From contig NW_018396402.1 of assembly GCF_000003195.3 (NCBI RefSeq), positions 1 through 64,000 of the forward strand: 64,000 nucleotides of DNA. Reading direction: 5' to 3'. A model generated the notes under the pieces. That model worked only from the letters and a program-made list of their open reading frames with translations, was not told where the DNA came from and did not search any database. How positions within the stretch are numbered: position 1 is the stretch's first letter; the number at the start of each line of letters is the position of its first letter. This DNA is from Sorghum bicolor (lineage: Eukaryota; Streptophyta; Magnoliopsida; Poales; Poaceae). Positions 24,635-37,850 of the stretch are shown here, piece after piece. A program made the translations under genes and the position numbers.

Positions 24635-26713
24635 AGTTTCCATGGTCTTGCAGGTTTCTATCGACGATTTGTTAAAGATTTCAGCACGATCGCTGCACCA
24701 CTTAACAACTTGACAAAGAAGGATGTTCCATTCAAATGGGGAGATGACCAAGAGCAAGCCTTTGTAGAGTTAAAAAGAAAGCTTTGTGAAGCACCACTGC
24801 TGCAGCTACCTAACTTCGGTAAGACTTTTGAGATTGAATGTGATGCAAGTGGTATTGGCATTGGAGGTGTGCTACTTCAAGAAGGTAAACCTATTGCCTA
24901 CTTTTCTGAAAAGTTAAATGGTCCACATCTGAATTATTCTGTCTATGATAAAGAGCTTTATGCCTTAGTTCGAGTTTTGGAAGTTTGGCAACATTATTTG
25001 TTACCTAAAGAATTTGTCATCCATTCTGATCATGAAGCTTTGAAATATTTAAAAAGTCAAGGCAAACTGAATCGTAGACATGCTAAATGGATCGAGTTCA
25101 TAGAAACATTTCCGTATGTTGTTAAACATAAGCGTGGTAAAGATAACATTGTTGCAGATGCTTTGTCAAGAAGGTGTGGTTTGGTTACACAATTAGATAC
25201 AAAAGTGCTTGGTTTGGAATCCATTAAAACACTCTATGCAACTGATTCTGATTTTAAAGAACCTTTCTCTCATTGCATTGCTGGAAAAGGCTGGGACAAG
25301 TATTATGTACATGATGATTTTTTATTTCGAACTAACAAACTATGCATTCCAGCCTGCTCGATTCGTCAAGTTCTTTTACAGGAAGCACATGCTGGTGGCT
25401 TAGCTGGTCATTTTGGCATCAAAAAGACATTGGACATGCTCTCTGATCATTTCTTTTGGCCACATATGCGACGTGATGTTCAACGACATGTCGAGCGCTG
25501 CATAATCTGCTCGAAAGCTAAGTCCCGCCTTAATCCCCATGGTCTCTATACTCCATTACCAATCCCAACTGTACCTTCGGAAGATATATCCATGGATTTT
25601 ATTCTGGGATTACCAAGGTCTCAGAGGGGGAGGGACTCTATCTTCGTTATTGTTGATCGCTTCTCAAAAATGGCACATTTTATTCCATGTCACAAGAGCG
25701 ATGATGCTTCACACGTTGCTGATTTGTTTTTCAGGGAGATTGTTCGTTTACATGGAGTGCCAAAGACTATTGTTTCAGACCGAGATACAAAATTCCTGAG
25801 CTATTTTTGGAAGACATTATGGGCTAAACTTGGCACGAAGTTGTTATTTTCCACCACTTGTCACCCACAAACGGATGGGCAAACTGAATTTGTCAACCGT
25901 ACCCTGTCCACCATGCTGCGTGCCGTGCTAAAAAAGAATTTGAAGCAGTGGGAAGAATGTCTTCCACATGTCGAATTTGCTTATAATAGGGCACTACATT
26001 CCACAACAAATTTTTGTCCATTTGAAATTGTTTATGGTTTTAAGCCACATACTCCCATGGATCTTTTGCCTTTACCATTACAGGAACAAGTTAACTTGGA
26101 TGCAGCGAAGAGATCCAACTTTATCAAGAAGCTACATGATGAGACAAGAAGAAATATTGAGAAGAAATCAGCACAATATGCAAAGCAAGCGAACAAAGGT
26201 AAGAAGAAGGTTACATTTCAGCCCGGTGACCTCGTGTGGTTGCATCTACGCAAGGATCGATTTCCCCAACAACGTAAGAGTAAGTTATCACCTAGAGGTG
26301 ATGGTCCATTCAAGGTTCTAAAAAAGATAAATGATAATGCATACAAAATTGAGCTGCCACCTGAATATTCCAATGTTAGTCCAACATTCAATGTCAAAGA
26401 CTTGCTTCCATTTGTTGGTGAGCCTGAGTCGAGGACGACTCCTTCTCAAGAGGGGGAGGCTGATGAGGACATCCCTAGCATTCATTCATCTTCAAATGAA
26501 ACTCCACTTGATATAAGTGGTCCAATTACAAGAAGTAGAGCTAAACAATTGGAGAAGGAAATTCATTCTCAGGTGAACGCTAACCTTATGTTTAATAATC
26601 AGTTTATGTTGAATGATCCTATACTTTTGAGTTCTTGTTTCAATGTCCTTAGGAATGATGGAGGGTATGAACCAGCATGGGATGAAGATGGATTCAAGCC
26701 TTTGGACATCTGA
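24635..26713 (+). pseudogene. C1 RNase H-integrase-tail segment
   Basis: Same frame as the preceding RT segment and separated from it only by the TGA. RNase H shows [37 protein letters not shown] and [13 protein letters not shown]. Integrase has an HHCC finger (H-AGGLAG-H and CIIC), DDE residues in [16 protein letters not shown] and [13 protein letters not shown], and a C-terminal [14 protein letters not shown]. The last ~85 residues lie in the 3' LTR (stop 26711-26713). They contain [15 protein letters not shown] and [17 protein letters not shown], a CR-type tail thought to target integration to centromeric chromatin. An internal start at 24710 would make only a partial product and is not likely to be used. 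Confidence 0.9.
26448..26460 (+). other. C1 polypurine tract
   Basis: AAGAGGGGGAGGC directly abuts the 3' LTR. It also encodes part of the polyprotein linker ahead of the tail. Confidence 0.85.
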
Positions 26714-27424
26714 ACCAAGAAGCCTATCGTGTGCATAAATAAAATGGTGGTTCATTACTTCTGCATGAGAAGGCAACCAGAAGCTAGATGGCTGACCCAT
26801 GGTACAAATTCCAAGCATCACCACGGACAGAATACAAGGAGTTACGTGGCATTCTACAGATGGATGAAACCATCTTTAAGTCTATGTTGCAGCCCATCAA
26901 ACGGTTCATTATTTAGACTTCCCAATAAAGAGTTATGCTCATTTTAGTAACTGCTGCCAGAAGCTGAGAAGACGCGCGAACCAGCCACGAAATCCACTAG
27001 TGGATGTGCATGCTGTCATGTATTCAAAGCTGAACGCCCCTATCTATATATATCTCTTGTACTAGACAATGAAAGGACACATCTTGCTTGGTTAAAATTC
27101 AGAATACACAAACTCGTGGAGTTTTGTTTATGCGTGAGTCTTGAGAGGCTTGCAAAACTTGTTCTTTCGATTCCTGAGGGAGTTGTAGAACGCCGAACTG
27201 CGGTTCATCCAGTTTGTGCCTTCACGTCTATACGGCGTGATTGCGTGGGCTGTTCGTCGGTACGTGGAAGGGTGATTGTCTCGGTAGTTCGTCGCGTGGA
27301 CAGCCTCGCGGTGCACTGCCTCTTCACCAGGTCACGCAGCGACAAGTTATCAAGTTCGCGAATCCTACGAGAAGATCGGGCCACAACGACTTGTCTCACG
27401 CTATCCCTAGGCGTGAGCATATCA
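26461..27424 (+). repeat. C1 3' LTR
   Basis: 964 bp, the same length as the 5' LTR. The differences seen are a C/T and an A/G at CpG contexts and one G/C. The polyprotein stop is 253 bp in. Confidence 0.95.
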
Positions 27425-29083
27425 TTTGGTCTGTTTGGAGATAGTGCTAATCTTGATGCAAGATAGATACACGGTTTGCATGGAACATATGATATGCTCA
27501 GAAATCAATTAGGACGCACCTGATATAACTCCTTGATGATGTGTGTCATATGGAATATTGCTTCGGTTCGTTTAGAGACAGTTTTAGTTTTGGTAGAAGA
27601 TATGTGCATGGTTTACGCCTAATGAACCATAGGCTAAGAAACCATTTTAGACGCACTCGATGGTAGTCGTAGTTGAAGAGCCTCAAGTGGAGGCTCGATT
27701 TGGTCTGTTCGGCTATAGTGCTAATCTTGATGCAAGATAGTTGCACAGTTTGCATGGAACGTACCATATGTTAAGAAATCAATTTGGACGCACCCAATGG
27801 AACTCCTAGATGACGTGTGTCATATTGAATCTCGCTTTGGTCCATTTGGAGACAATGTTAGTTTCGGTTCAAGATAGGTGTATAGTTTGTGCCTAATGCA
27901 AAATAGTCTAAGAAACCATTTTGGACGCACTATTTGGTACTCCTGGGTGATGAGGCTCAAGTGGAAGCTCGGTTCGGTCTGTTTGGAGATAGTGCTAATC
28001 TTAATGCAAGATAGGTGCACGGTTTGCATGGAACATACCATATGCTTGGAAATCAATTTGGATGCAACCGATGGAACTCCTTGATGACGTGTGTCAGATG
28101 GAATCTCACTTTGGTCTGTTTAGAAACAGTGTTAGTTTGGGTGCAAGATATGTGCATGGTTTGCGCCTATTGCACCATAGTCTAAGAAACCATTTTGGAA
28201 GCACCTGTTGGTACTTCGGTGAAGAGGCTCAAGTGGAAGCTCGATTTGATCTGTTTGGAGATACTGCTTGTCTTGATGCAATATAGGTGCATGATTTGCA
28301 ATGAACATACCATATGTTTAGAAATCAATTTGGACACACCAGATGAAACTCCTAGATGGGTGTCATATGGAATCTCACTTCCGTCCGTTTAGATACAGTG
28401 TTAGTTTTGGTGCAAGATAGGTGCACGGTTTGCACCTAATGCACCATAGGATAAGAAACCATTTTGGACGCACCCGATGGTACTCCTAGGTCAAGGGGCT
28501 CAAGTGACAGCTCGGTTTGGTCTGTTTGGAGATAGTCCTAATCTTGATGCAAGATAGATGCACGGTTTGCATGGAACATATGATATGCTCAGAAATCAAT
28601 TAGGACGCACCTGATATAAGTCCTTGATGACGTGTGTCATATGGAATCTTGCTTCGGTTCGTTTAGAGACCGTGTTAGTTTTGGTAAAAGATATGTGCAC
28701 GGTTTAGGCCTAATGCACCATAGGTTAAGAAACCATTTCAGACGCACCCGATGGTACTCGTAGTTGAAGAGGCTCAAGTGGAGGCTCGATTTGGTCTGTT
28801 CAGATATAGTGCTAATCTTGATGCAAGATAGTTGCACAGTTTGATGGAACATACCATATGTTAAGAAATCAATTTGAACACACCCAATGGAACTCCTAGA
28901 TGACGTGTGTCATATGGAATCTCGCTTTGGTCCATTTGGAGACAATGTTAGTTTCGGTACAAGATAGGTGCATCGTTTGTGCCTAATGCACCATAGTCTA
29001 AGAAACCATTTTTGATGCACCTGTTTGTACTTCTAGATGAAGAGGCTCAAGTGGAAGCTCGGTTTGGTCTGTTTGGAGTAGTG

Positions 29084-31265
29084 CTAATCTTGATGCAAGA
29101 TAGGTGCACGGTTTGCACGGAACATACCATTTGCTTGGAAATCAATTTGGATGCACCCGATGGAACTCCTTGATGACGTGTGTCTTATGGAATCTCGCTT
29201 TGGTCTGTTTAGAAATAGTGTTAGTTTCAATGCAAGATATCGGCATGGTTTGCACCTAATGCACCATTGTCTAAGAAACCATTTTGGAAGCACCTGTTGG
29301 TACTTCGGTGAAGAGGCACAAGTGGAATCTCAGTTTGATCTGTTTGGATATAGTGCTAATCTTGATGCAAGATAGGTGCATGATTTGCAAGGAACATACC
29401 ATATGCTTAGAAATCAATTGGGATGCACCCAATGGAACTCCTAGATGACGTGTGTCATATGGAATCTTGCTTCGGTCCATTTGTAGACATTGTAAGTTTT
29501 AGTGCAAGATAGGTGCGCAGTTTGCGCCTAATGCACCGTAGTGTAAGAAACCATTTTGGATGCACTATTTGGTACTATTAGGTGAAGAGGCTCAAGTGGA
29601 AGCTTGGTTCGGTCAGTTTCGAGATAATGCTAATCCTTATGCAAGGTAGGTGCATGGTTTGCATGGAACATACCATATGCTTGGAAATCAATTTGGATGC
29701 AACCGATGGAACTCCTTGATGACGTGTGTCAGATGGAATCTCACTTTGGTCTGTTTAGAAACAGTGTTAGTTTGGGTGCAAGATATGTGCATGGTTTGCG
29801 CCTATTGCACCATAGTCTAAGAAACCATTTTGGAAGCACCTGTTGGTACTTCGGTGAAGAGGCTTAAGTGGAAGCTTGGTTTGTTCTGTTTGGAGATAGT
29901 GCTAATGTTGATGCAACATAGGTGTATGATTGCTAGGGACATACCATGTTCTTAGAAATCAATTTGGACGCACCTAATGGAACTCCTAGATGACGTGTGT
30001 CATATGGAATCTCACTTCGGTCTAATTGGAGACAATGTTAGTTTCGGTGCAAGATAGGTGCATAGATTGTGCATAATGCACCATAGTCTAAGAAACCATT
30101 TTTGGCACACCTGTTTGTACTCCTAGATGAAGAGGCTCAAGTGGAAGCTCGGTTCGGTCTGTTTGGAGATAGTGCTAATCTTGATGCAAGATAGGTGCAC
30201 GGTTTGCATGGAACATACCATATGCTTGGAAATCAATTTGGATGCACCCAATGGAACTCCTTGATGACGTGTGTCTTATGGAATCTCGCTTTGGTCTGTT
30301 TACAAATAGTGTTAGTTTCAATGCAAGATATGGGCATGGTTTGCGCCTAATGCACCATAGTCTAAGAAACCATTTTGGAAGCACCTGTTGGTACTTCGGT
30401 GAAGAGGCACAAATGGAATCTCAGTTTGATCTGTTTAGATATAGTGCTAATCTTGATGCAAGATAGGTGCATGATTTGCAAGGAACATACCATATGCTTA
30501 GAAATCAATTTGGACGCACCCAATGGAACTCCTAGATGACGTGTGTCATATGGAATCTTGCTTCGGTCCATTTGTAGACATTGTAAGTTTTAGTGCAAGA
30601 TAGGTGCACAGTTTGCGCCTAATGCACCGTAGTCTAAGAAACCATTTTGGATGCACTATTTGGTACTCTTAGGTGAAGAGGCTCAAGTGAAAGCTTGGTT
30701 CGGTCAGTTTTGAGATAATGCTAATCCTTATGCAAGGTAGGTGCTTGGTTTGCATGGAACATACCATATGCTTGGAAATCAATTTGGATGCACCCGATGG
30801 AACTCCTTGATGACGTGTGTCAGATGGAATCTCACTTGGGTCTGTTTAGAAACAGTGATAGTTTGGGTGCAAGATATGTGCATGGTTTGCGCCTATTGCA
30901 CCATAGTCTAAGAAACCATTTTGGAAGCACCTGTTGGTACTTCGGTGAAGAGGCTCATGTGGAAGCTCGGTTTGTTCTGTTTGGAGATAATGCTAATCTT
31001 GATGCAACATAGGTGTATGATTGCAAGGGACATACCATATTCTTAGAAATCAATTTGGACGCACCTAATGGAACTCCTAGATGACGTGTGTCATATGGAA
31101 TCTCACTTCGGTCTAATTGGAGACAATGTTAGTTTCGGTGCAAGATAGGTGCATAGATTGTGCCTAATGCACCATAGTCTAAGAAACCATTTTTGGCACA
31201 CCTGTTTGTACTCCTAGATGAAGAGGCTCAAGTGGAAGCTCGGTTCGGTCTGTTTGGAGATAGTG
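29084..31265. repeat. 1,091-bp tandem satellite duplication (8 monomers)
   Basis: The segment from ~29084 is repeated from ~30175 at an offset of 1,091 bp, or 8 monomers. Shared oddities include AAGAGGCACAAGTGG or a close variant, the ATAATGCTAATCC variant, and CAACATAGGTGTATGATTGC. Confidence 0.8.
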
Positions 31266-34200
31266 CTAATCTTGATGCAAGATAGGTGCACGGTTTGCAT
31301 GGAACATACCATATGCTTGGAAATCAATTTGGATGCACCCGATGGAACTCCTTGATGACATGTGTCATATGGAATCTCGCTTCGTTCCATTTGGAGACAT
31401 TGTTAGTTTCAGTGCAAGATAGGTGCACAGTTTGCACCTAATGCACCAAAGTCTACGAAACCATTTTGGACACACTTGTTGGTACTCCTATGTGAAGGGG
31501 CTCAAGTGAATGCTCGGTTCGGTCTGTTTGGAGATAGTGCTAATCTTGATGCAAGGTAGGTGCACGGTTTGCATGGAACATACCAAATGCTTGAAAATCA
31601 ATTTGGACGCACATGATGGAACTCCTAGATGACGTGTGTCATATGGAATCTCGCTTTGGTGTGCTTAGAGACAGTATTAGTTTTGGTGCAAGATATGTGC
31701 ACGGTTTGCGCCTAATGCACCAAAGTCTAAGAAACCATTTTGGAAGCACCTGTTGGCACTCCTAGGTGAAGAGGCTCAAGTGGAGGTTCAGTTTGGTCTG
31801 TTTAGAGATAGTCCTAATCTTGATGCTAGATAGGTGCACAATTTGCATGGAACATACCATATGTTCAGAAATCAATTTGGACACACCAAATGGAACTCCT
31901 AGATGACATGTGTCATATGGAATCTCACTTCAGTCCGTTTAGAGACAACGTTAGTTTCGGTGCAAGATAGGTGCACGGTTTGCACCTAATGCACTAGGAT
32001 AAGAAACTATTTTGGACGCACCCGATGGTACTCCTAGGTCAAGGGGCTCAAGTGAAAGCTCCGTTTCGTCCGTTTGGAGATAGTGCTAATCTTGATGCAA
32101 GATAGATGCACAGTTTACATGGAACATATGATATGCTTAGAAATCAATTAGGACGCACCTGATATAACTCCTTGATGATGTGTGTCATATGGAATCTTGC
32201 TTCGGTTCGTTTAGAGATAGTGTTAGTTTTGGTAGAAGATATGTGCACAGTTTACGCCTAATGCACCATAGGCTAAGAAACCATTTTAGACGCACCCGAT
32301 GGTACTTGTAGTTGAAGAGGCTCAAGTGGAGGCTCGATTTGGTCTGTTCGGATATAGTGCTAATCTTGATGCAAGATAGTTACACAGTTTGCATGCAACG
32401 TACCATATGTTAAGAAATCAATTTGGACGCACCCAATGGAACTCCTAGATGACGTGTGTCATATGGAATCTCGCTGCGGTCTATTTGGTGACAATGTTAG
32501 TTTCAGTGCAAGATAGGTGCATAGTTTGTGCCTAACGCACCATAGTCGAAGAAATCATTTTTGATGCACCTGTTTGTACTCCTAGATGAAGAGGCTCAAG
32601 TGGAAGCTCGGTTCGGTCTGTTTGGAGATAGTGCTAATCTTCATGCAAGATAGGTGCACAGTTTGCATGGAACATACCATATGCTTGGAAATCAATTTGG
32701 ATGCACTCGATGGAACTCCTTGATGACGTGTGTCATATGGAATCTCGCTTTGGTCTGTTTAGAAACAGTGTTAGTTTTGGTGCAAGATATGTGCATGGTT
32801 TGCGCCTAATGCACCATAGTCTAAGAAACCATTTTGGAAGCACCTGTTGGAACTTCGGTGAAGACGCTCAAGTGGAAGCTCGGTTTGATCTATTTGGAGA
32901 TACTGCTTGTCTTGATGCAATATAGGTGCATGATTTGCAATGAACATACCATATGTTTAGAAATCAATTTGGACGCACCCAATGGAACTCCAAGATGACG
33001 TGTGTCATATCGAATCTTGGTTCGGTCCATTTGTAGACATTGTAAGTTTTAGTGCAAGATAGGTGCACAGTTTGCGCCTAATGCACCGTAGTCTAAGAAA
33101 CAATTTTGGACGCACTATTTGGTACTTCTTTGTGAAGAGACTCAAGTGGAAGCTTGGTTCGGTCAGTTTGGAGATAGTGCTAATCCTTATGCAAGGTAGG
33201 TGCATGGTTTGCTTGGAACATACCATATGGTTGGAAATCAATTTGGATGCACCCGATGGAACTCCTTAATGACGTGTGTCATATGGAATCTCATTTCGGT
33301 CCATTTGGAGACATTGTTAGTTTCGGTGCAAGATAGGCGCACAGTTTGCACCTAATGCACCATAGTCTAAGAAACCATTTTGGACGCACTTGTTGGTACT
33401 CCTAGGTCAAGGGGCTCAAGTGGATGCTCGGTTTGGTCTGTTTGGAGATAGTGCTAATCTTGATGCAAGATAGGTGCACGGTTTGTATGGAACATACCAA
33501 CTACTTGAAAATCAATCTGGACGCACATGATGGAACTCCTAAATGACGTGTGTCATACAAAATCTTGCTTCGGTTTGTTTGGAGACAATGTTAGTTTCGG
33601 TGCAAGATAGGTGCAAGGTTTGCACATAATGCAGCCTAGGCTAAGAAACCATTTTGGACGCACCCGATGGTACTCCTAGGTAAAAGGCTCAAGTGAAAGC
33701 TCGGTTCGGCCTGTTTAGAGATAGTGCTAATCTTGATACAAGATAGGTGCACGATTTGCATGGAACATACCATATGCTCAGAAATCAATTTGGACACACC
33801 AGATGAAACTCCTAGATGGGTGTCATATGGAATCTCACTTCCGTCCGTTTAGATACAGTGTTAGTTTTGGTGCAAGATAGGTGCACGGTTTGCACCTAAT
33901 ACACCATAGGATAAGAAACCATTTTGGACGCACCCGATGGTACTCCTAGGTCAAGGGGCTCAAGTGACACCTCGGTTTGGTCTGTTTGGAGATAGTCCTA
34001 ATCTTGATGCAAGATAGATGCACGGTTTGCATGGAACATATGATATGCTCAGAAATCAATTAGGAGACAATGTTAGTTTCGGTACAAGATAGGTGCATCG
34101 TTTGTGCCTAATGCACCAAAGTCTAAGAAACCATTTTGGAAGCACCAGTTGGTACTCCTAGGTGAAGAGGCTCAAGTGTATGCTCGGTTTGGTCTGTTCA

Positions 34201-35120
34201 GAGATAGTTCTAATCTTGATGCAAGATAGGTGCACGATTTGCATGGAACATGCCATATGTTCAGAAATCAATTTGGACACACCAGATGGAACTCCTAGAT
34301 GACATGTGTCATATGGAATCTCACTACAGTCCGTTTAGAGACAACGTTAGTTTCGGTGCAAGATAGGTGCACGGTTTGCACCTAATGCACCATAGGATAA
34401 GAAACCATTTTGGACGCACCCGATGGTACTCCTAGGTCAAGGGGCTCAAGTGAAAGCTCTGTTTCGTCTGTTTGGAGATAGTGCTAATTTTGACCATTTT
34501 AGACGCACTATTTGGTACTCCTGGGTGAAGATGCTCAAGTGGAAGCTTGGTTCGGTCAGTTTGGAGATAGTGCTAATCCTTATGCAAGGTAGGTGCATGG
34601 TTTGCATGGAACATACCATTTGCTTGGAAAATCAATTTGGATTCACCCGATGGAACTCCTTGATGACGTGTGTCATATATAATCTCGCTTCGGTCCATTT
34701 GGAGACATTGTTAGTTTCGGTGCAAGATAGGTGCACAGTTCGCACCGAATGCACCATAGTCTAAGAAACCATTTTGGACGCACTTGTTGGTACTCCTAGG
34801 TGAAGGGGCTCAAGTGGATGCTCGGTTCGGTCTGTTTGGAGATAGTGCTGATCTTGATGCAAGATAGGTGCACGGTTTGCATGGAACATACCAAATACTT
34901 GGAAATCAACTTGGACGCACATGATGGAACTCCTAGATGACGTGTGTCATACGAAATCTTGCTTCGGTCTGTTTGGAGACAGTGTTAGTATCGGTGCAAG
35001 ATAGGTGCAAGGTTTGCACATAATGCAGCCTAGGATAAGAAACCATATTGAACGCACCCGATGGTACTCTTAGGTAAAAGGCTCAAGTGAAAGCTCGGTT
35101 CGGTCTGTTTAGAGATAGTG

Positions 35121-37850
35121 CTAATCTTGATACAGGATAGGTGTATGATTTGCATGGAACATACCATATGCTCGGAAATCAATTTGGATGCACCCGATGG
35201 AACTCCTTGATGACGTGTGTCTTATGGAATCTCGCTTTGGTCTGTTTAGAAATAGTGTTAGTTTCAATGCAAGATATGGGCATGGTTTGCACCTAATGCA
35301 CCATTGTCTAAGAAACCATTTTGGAAGCACCTGTTGGTACTTCGGTGAAGAGGCACAAGTGGAATCTCAGTTTGATCTGTTTGGATATAGTGCTAATCTT
35401 GATGCAAGATAGGTGCATGATTTGCAAGGAACATACCATATGCTTAGAAATCAATTTGGAAGCACCCAATGGAACTCCTAGATGACGTGTGTCATATGGA
35501 ATCTTGCTTCGGTCTATTTGTAGACATTGTAAGTTTTAGTGCAAGATAGGTGCGCAGTTTGCGCCTAATGCACCGTAGTGTAAGAAACCATTTTGGATGC
35601 ACTATTTGGTACTATTAGGTGAAGAGGCTCAAGTGGAAGCTTGGTTCGGTCAGTTTCGAGATAATGCTAATCCTTATGCAAGGTAGGTGCATGGTTTGCA
35701 TGGAACATACCATATGCTTGGAAATCAATTTGGATGCAACCGATGGAACTCCTTGATGACGTGTGTCAGATGGAATCTCACTTTGGTCTGTTTAGAAACA
35801 GTGTTAGTTTGGGTGCAAGATATGTGCATGGTTTGCGCCTATTGCACCATAGTCTAAGAAACCATTTTGGAAGCACCTGTTGGTACTTCGGTGAAGAGGC
35901 TTAAGTGGAAGCTTGGTTTGTTCTGTTTGGAGATAGTGCTAATCTTGATGCAACATAGGTGTATGATTGCAAGGGACATACCATATTCTTAGAAATCAAT
36001 TTGGACGCACCTAATGGAACTCCTAGATGACGTGTGTCATATGGAATCTCACTTCGGTCTAATTGGAGACAATGTTAGTTTCGGTGCAAGATAGGTGCAT
36101 AGATTGTGCATAATGCACCATAGTCTAAGAAACCATTTTTGGCACACCTGTTTGTACTCCTAGATGAAGAGGCTCAAGTGGAAGCTCGGTTCGGTCTGTT
36201 TGGAGATAGTGCTAATCTTGATGCAAGATAGGTGCACGGTTTGCATGGAACATACCATATGCTTGGAAATCAATTTGGATGCACCCGATGGAACTCCTTG
36301 ATGACATGTGTCATATGGAATCTCGCTTCGTTCCATTTGGAGACATTGTTAGTTTCAGTGCAAGATAGGTGCACAGTTTGCACCTAATGCACCAAAGTCT
36401 AAGAAACCATTTTGGACGCACTTGTTGGTACTCCTATGTGAAGGGGCTCAAGTGGATGCTCGGTTCGGTCTGTTTGGAGATAGTGCTAATCTTGATGCAA
36501 GGTAGGTGCACGGTTTGCATGGAACATACCAAATGCTTGAAAATCAATTTGGACGCACATGATGGAACTCCTAGATGACGTGTGTCATATGGAATCTCGC
36601 TTTGGTGTGCTTAGAGACAGTATTAGTTTTGGTGCAAGATATGTGCACGGTTTGCGCCTAATGCACCAAAGTCTAAGAAACCATTTTGGAAGCACCTGTT
36701 GGCACTCCTAGGTGAAGAGGCTCAAGTGGAGGTTCGGTTTGGTCTGTTTAGAGATAGTCCTAATCTTGATGCTAGATAGGTGCACAATTTGCATGGAACA
36801 TACCATATGTTCAGAAATCAATTTGGACACACCAGATGGAACTCCTAGATGACATGTGTCATATGGAATCTCACTTCAGTCCGTTTAGAGACAACGTTAG
36901 TTTCGGTGCAAGATAGGTGCACGGTTTGCACCTAATGCACTAGGATAAGAAACTATTTTGGACGCACCCGATGGTACTCCTAGGTCAAGGGGCTCAAGTG
37001 AAAGCTCCGTTTCGTCCGTTTGGAGATAGTGCTAATCTTGATGCAAGATAGATGCACAGTTTACATGGAACATGTGATATGCTTAGAAATCAATTAGGAC
37101 GCACCTGATATAACTCCTTGATGATGTGTGTCATATGGAATCTTGCTTCGGTTCGTTTAGAGATAGTGTTAGTTTTGGTAGAAGATATGTGCACAGTTTA
37201 CGCCTAATGCACCATAGGCTAAGAAACCATTTTAGACGCACCCGATGGTACTTGTAGTTGAAGAGGCTCAAGTGGAGGCTCGATTTGGTCTGTTCGGATA
37301 TAGTGCTAATCTTGATGCAAGATAGTTACACAGTTTGCATGCAACGTACCATATGTTAAGAAATCAATTTGGACGCACCCAATGGAACTCCTAGATGACG
37401 TGTGTCATATGGAATCTCGCTGCGGTCTATTTGGTGACAATGTTAGTTTCAGTGCAAGATAGGTGCATAGTTTGTGCCTAACGCACTATAGTCGAAGAAA
37501 TCATTTTTGATGCACCTGTTTGTACTCCTAGATGAAGAGGCTCAAGTGGAAGCTCGGTTCGGTCTGTTTGGAGATAGTGCTAATCTTCATGCAAGATAGG
37601 TGCACAGTTTGCATGGAACATACCATATGCTTGGATATCAATTTGGATGCACTCGATGGAACTCCTTGATGACGTGTGTCATATGGAATCTCGCTTTGGT
37701 CTGTTTAGAAACAGTGTTAGTTTTAGCGCAAGATATGTGCATGGTTTGCGCCTAATGCACCATAGTCTAAGAAACCATTTTGGAAGCACCTGTTGGAACT
37801 TCGGTGAAGAGGCTCAAGTGGAAGCTCGGTTTGATCTGTTTGGAGATGGT
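35121..37850. repeat. Second copy of the 29-33 kb satellite block, one 1,091-bp unit shorter
   Basis: 35.12-36.23 kb matches 29.08-30.19 kb at an offset of 6,037 bp. 36.25-37.85 kb matches 31.3-32.9 kb at an offset of about 4,946 bp. The two offsets differ by exactly 1,091 bp, so this copy has one 8-monomer unit fewer. Shared rare variants include GAGATAATGCTAATCC, TGCGCAGTTTGCGCC and TCGCTTCGTTCC. Confidence 0.8.

Larger units (their letters stand above)
19795..27424 (+). mobile_element. C1: nearly intact CRM-type Ty3/gypsy retrotransposon
   Basis: 7,630 bp flanked by the 5-bp duplication TTTGG (19790-19794 and 27425-27429). The satellite monomer rejoins cleanly without it. The two LTRs are each 964 bp and differ at about three positions (0.3%), two of them at CpG. 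That suggests an insertion of roughly 0.1-0.2 million years if a grass rate near 1.3e-8 per site per year applies. Every domain of an autonomous CRM element is present: capsid, zinc knuckle, protease, RT, RNase H, integrase and C-terminal tail. Two lesions interrupt the frame: a 1-base loss near 21997 and a TGA at 24632-24634. Its LTR and tail belong to a different family from N1/N2. Confidence 0.95.
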
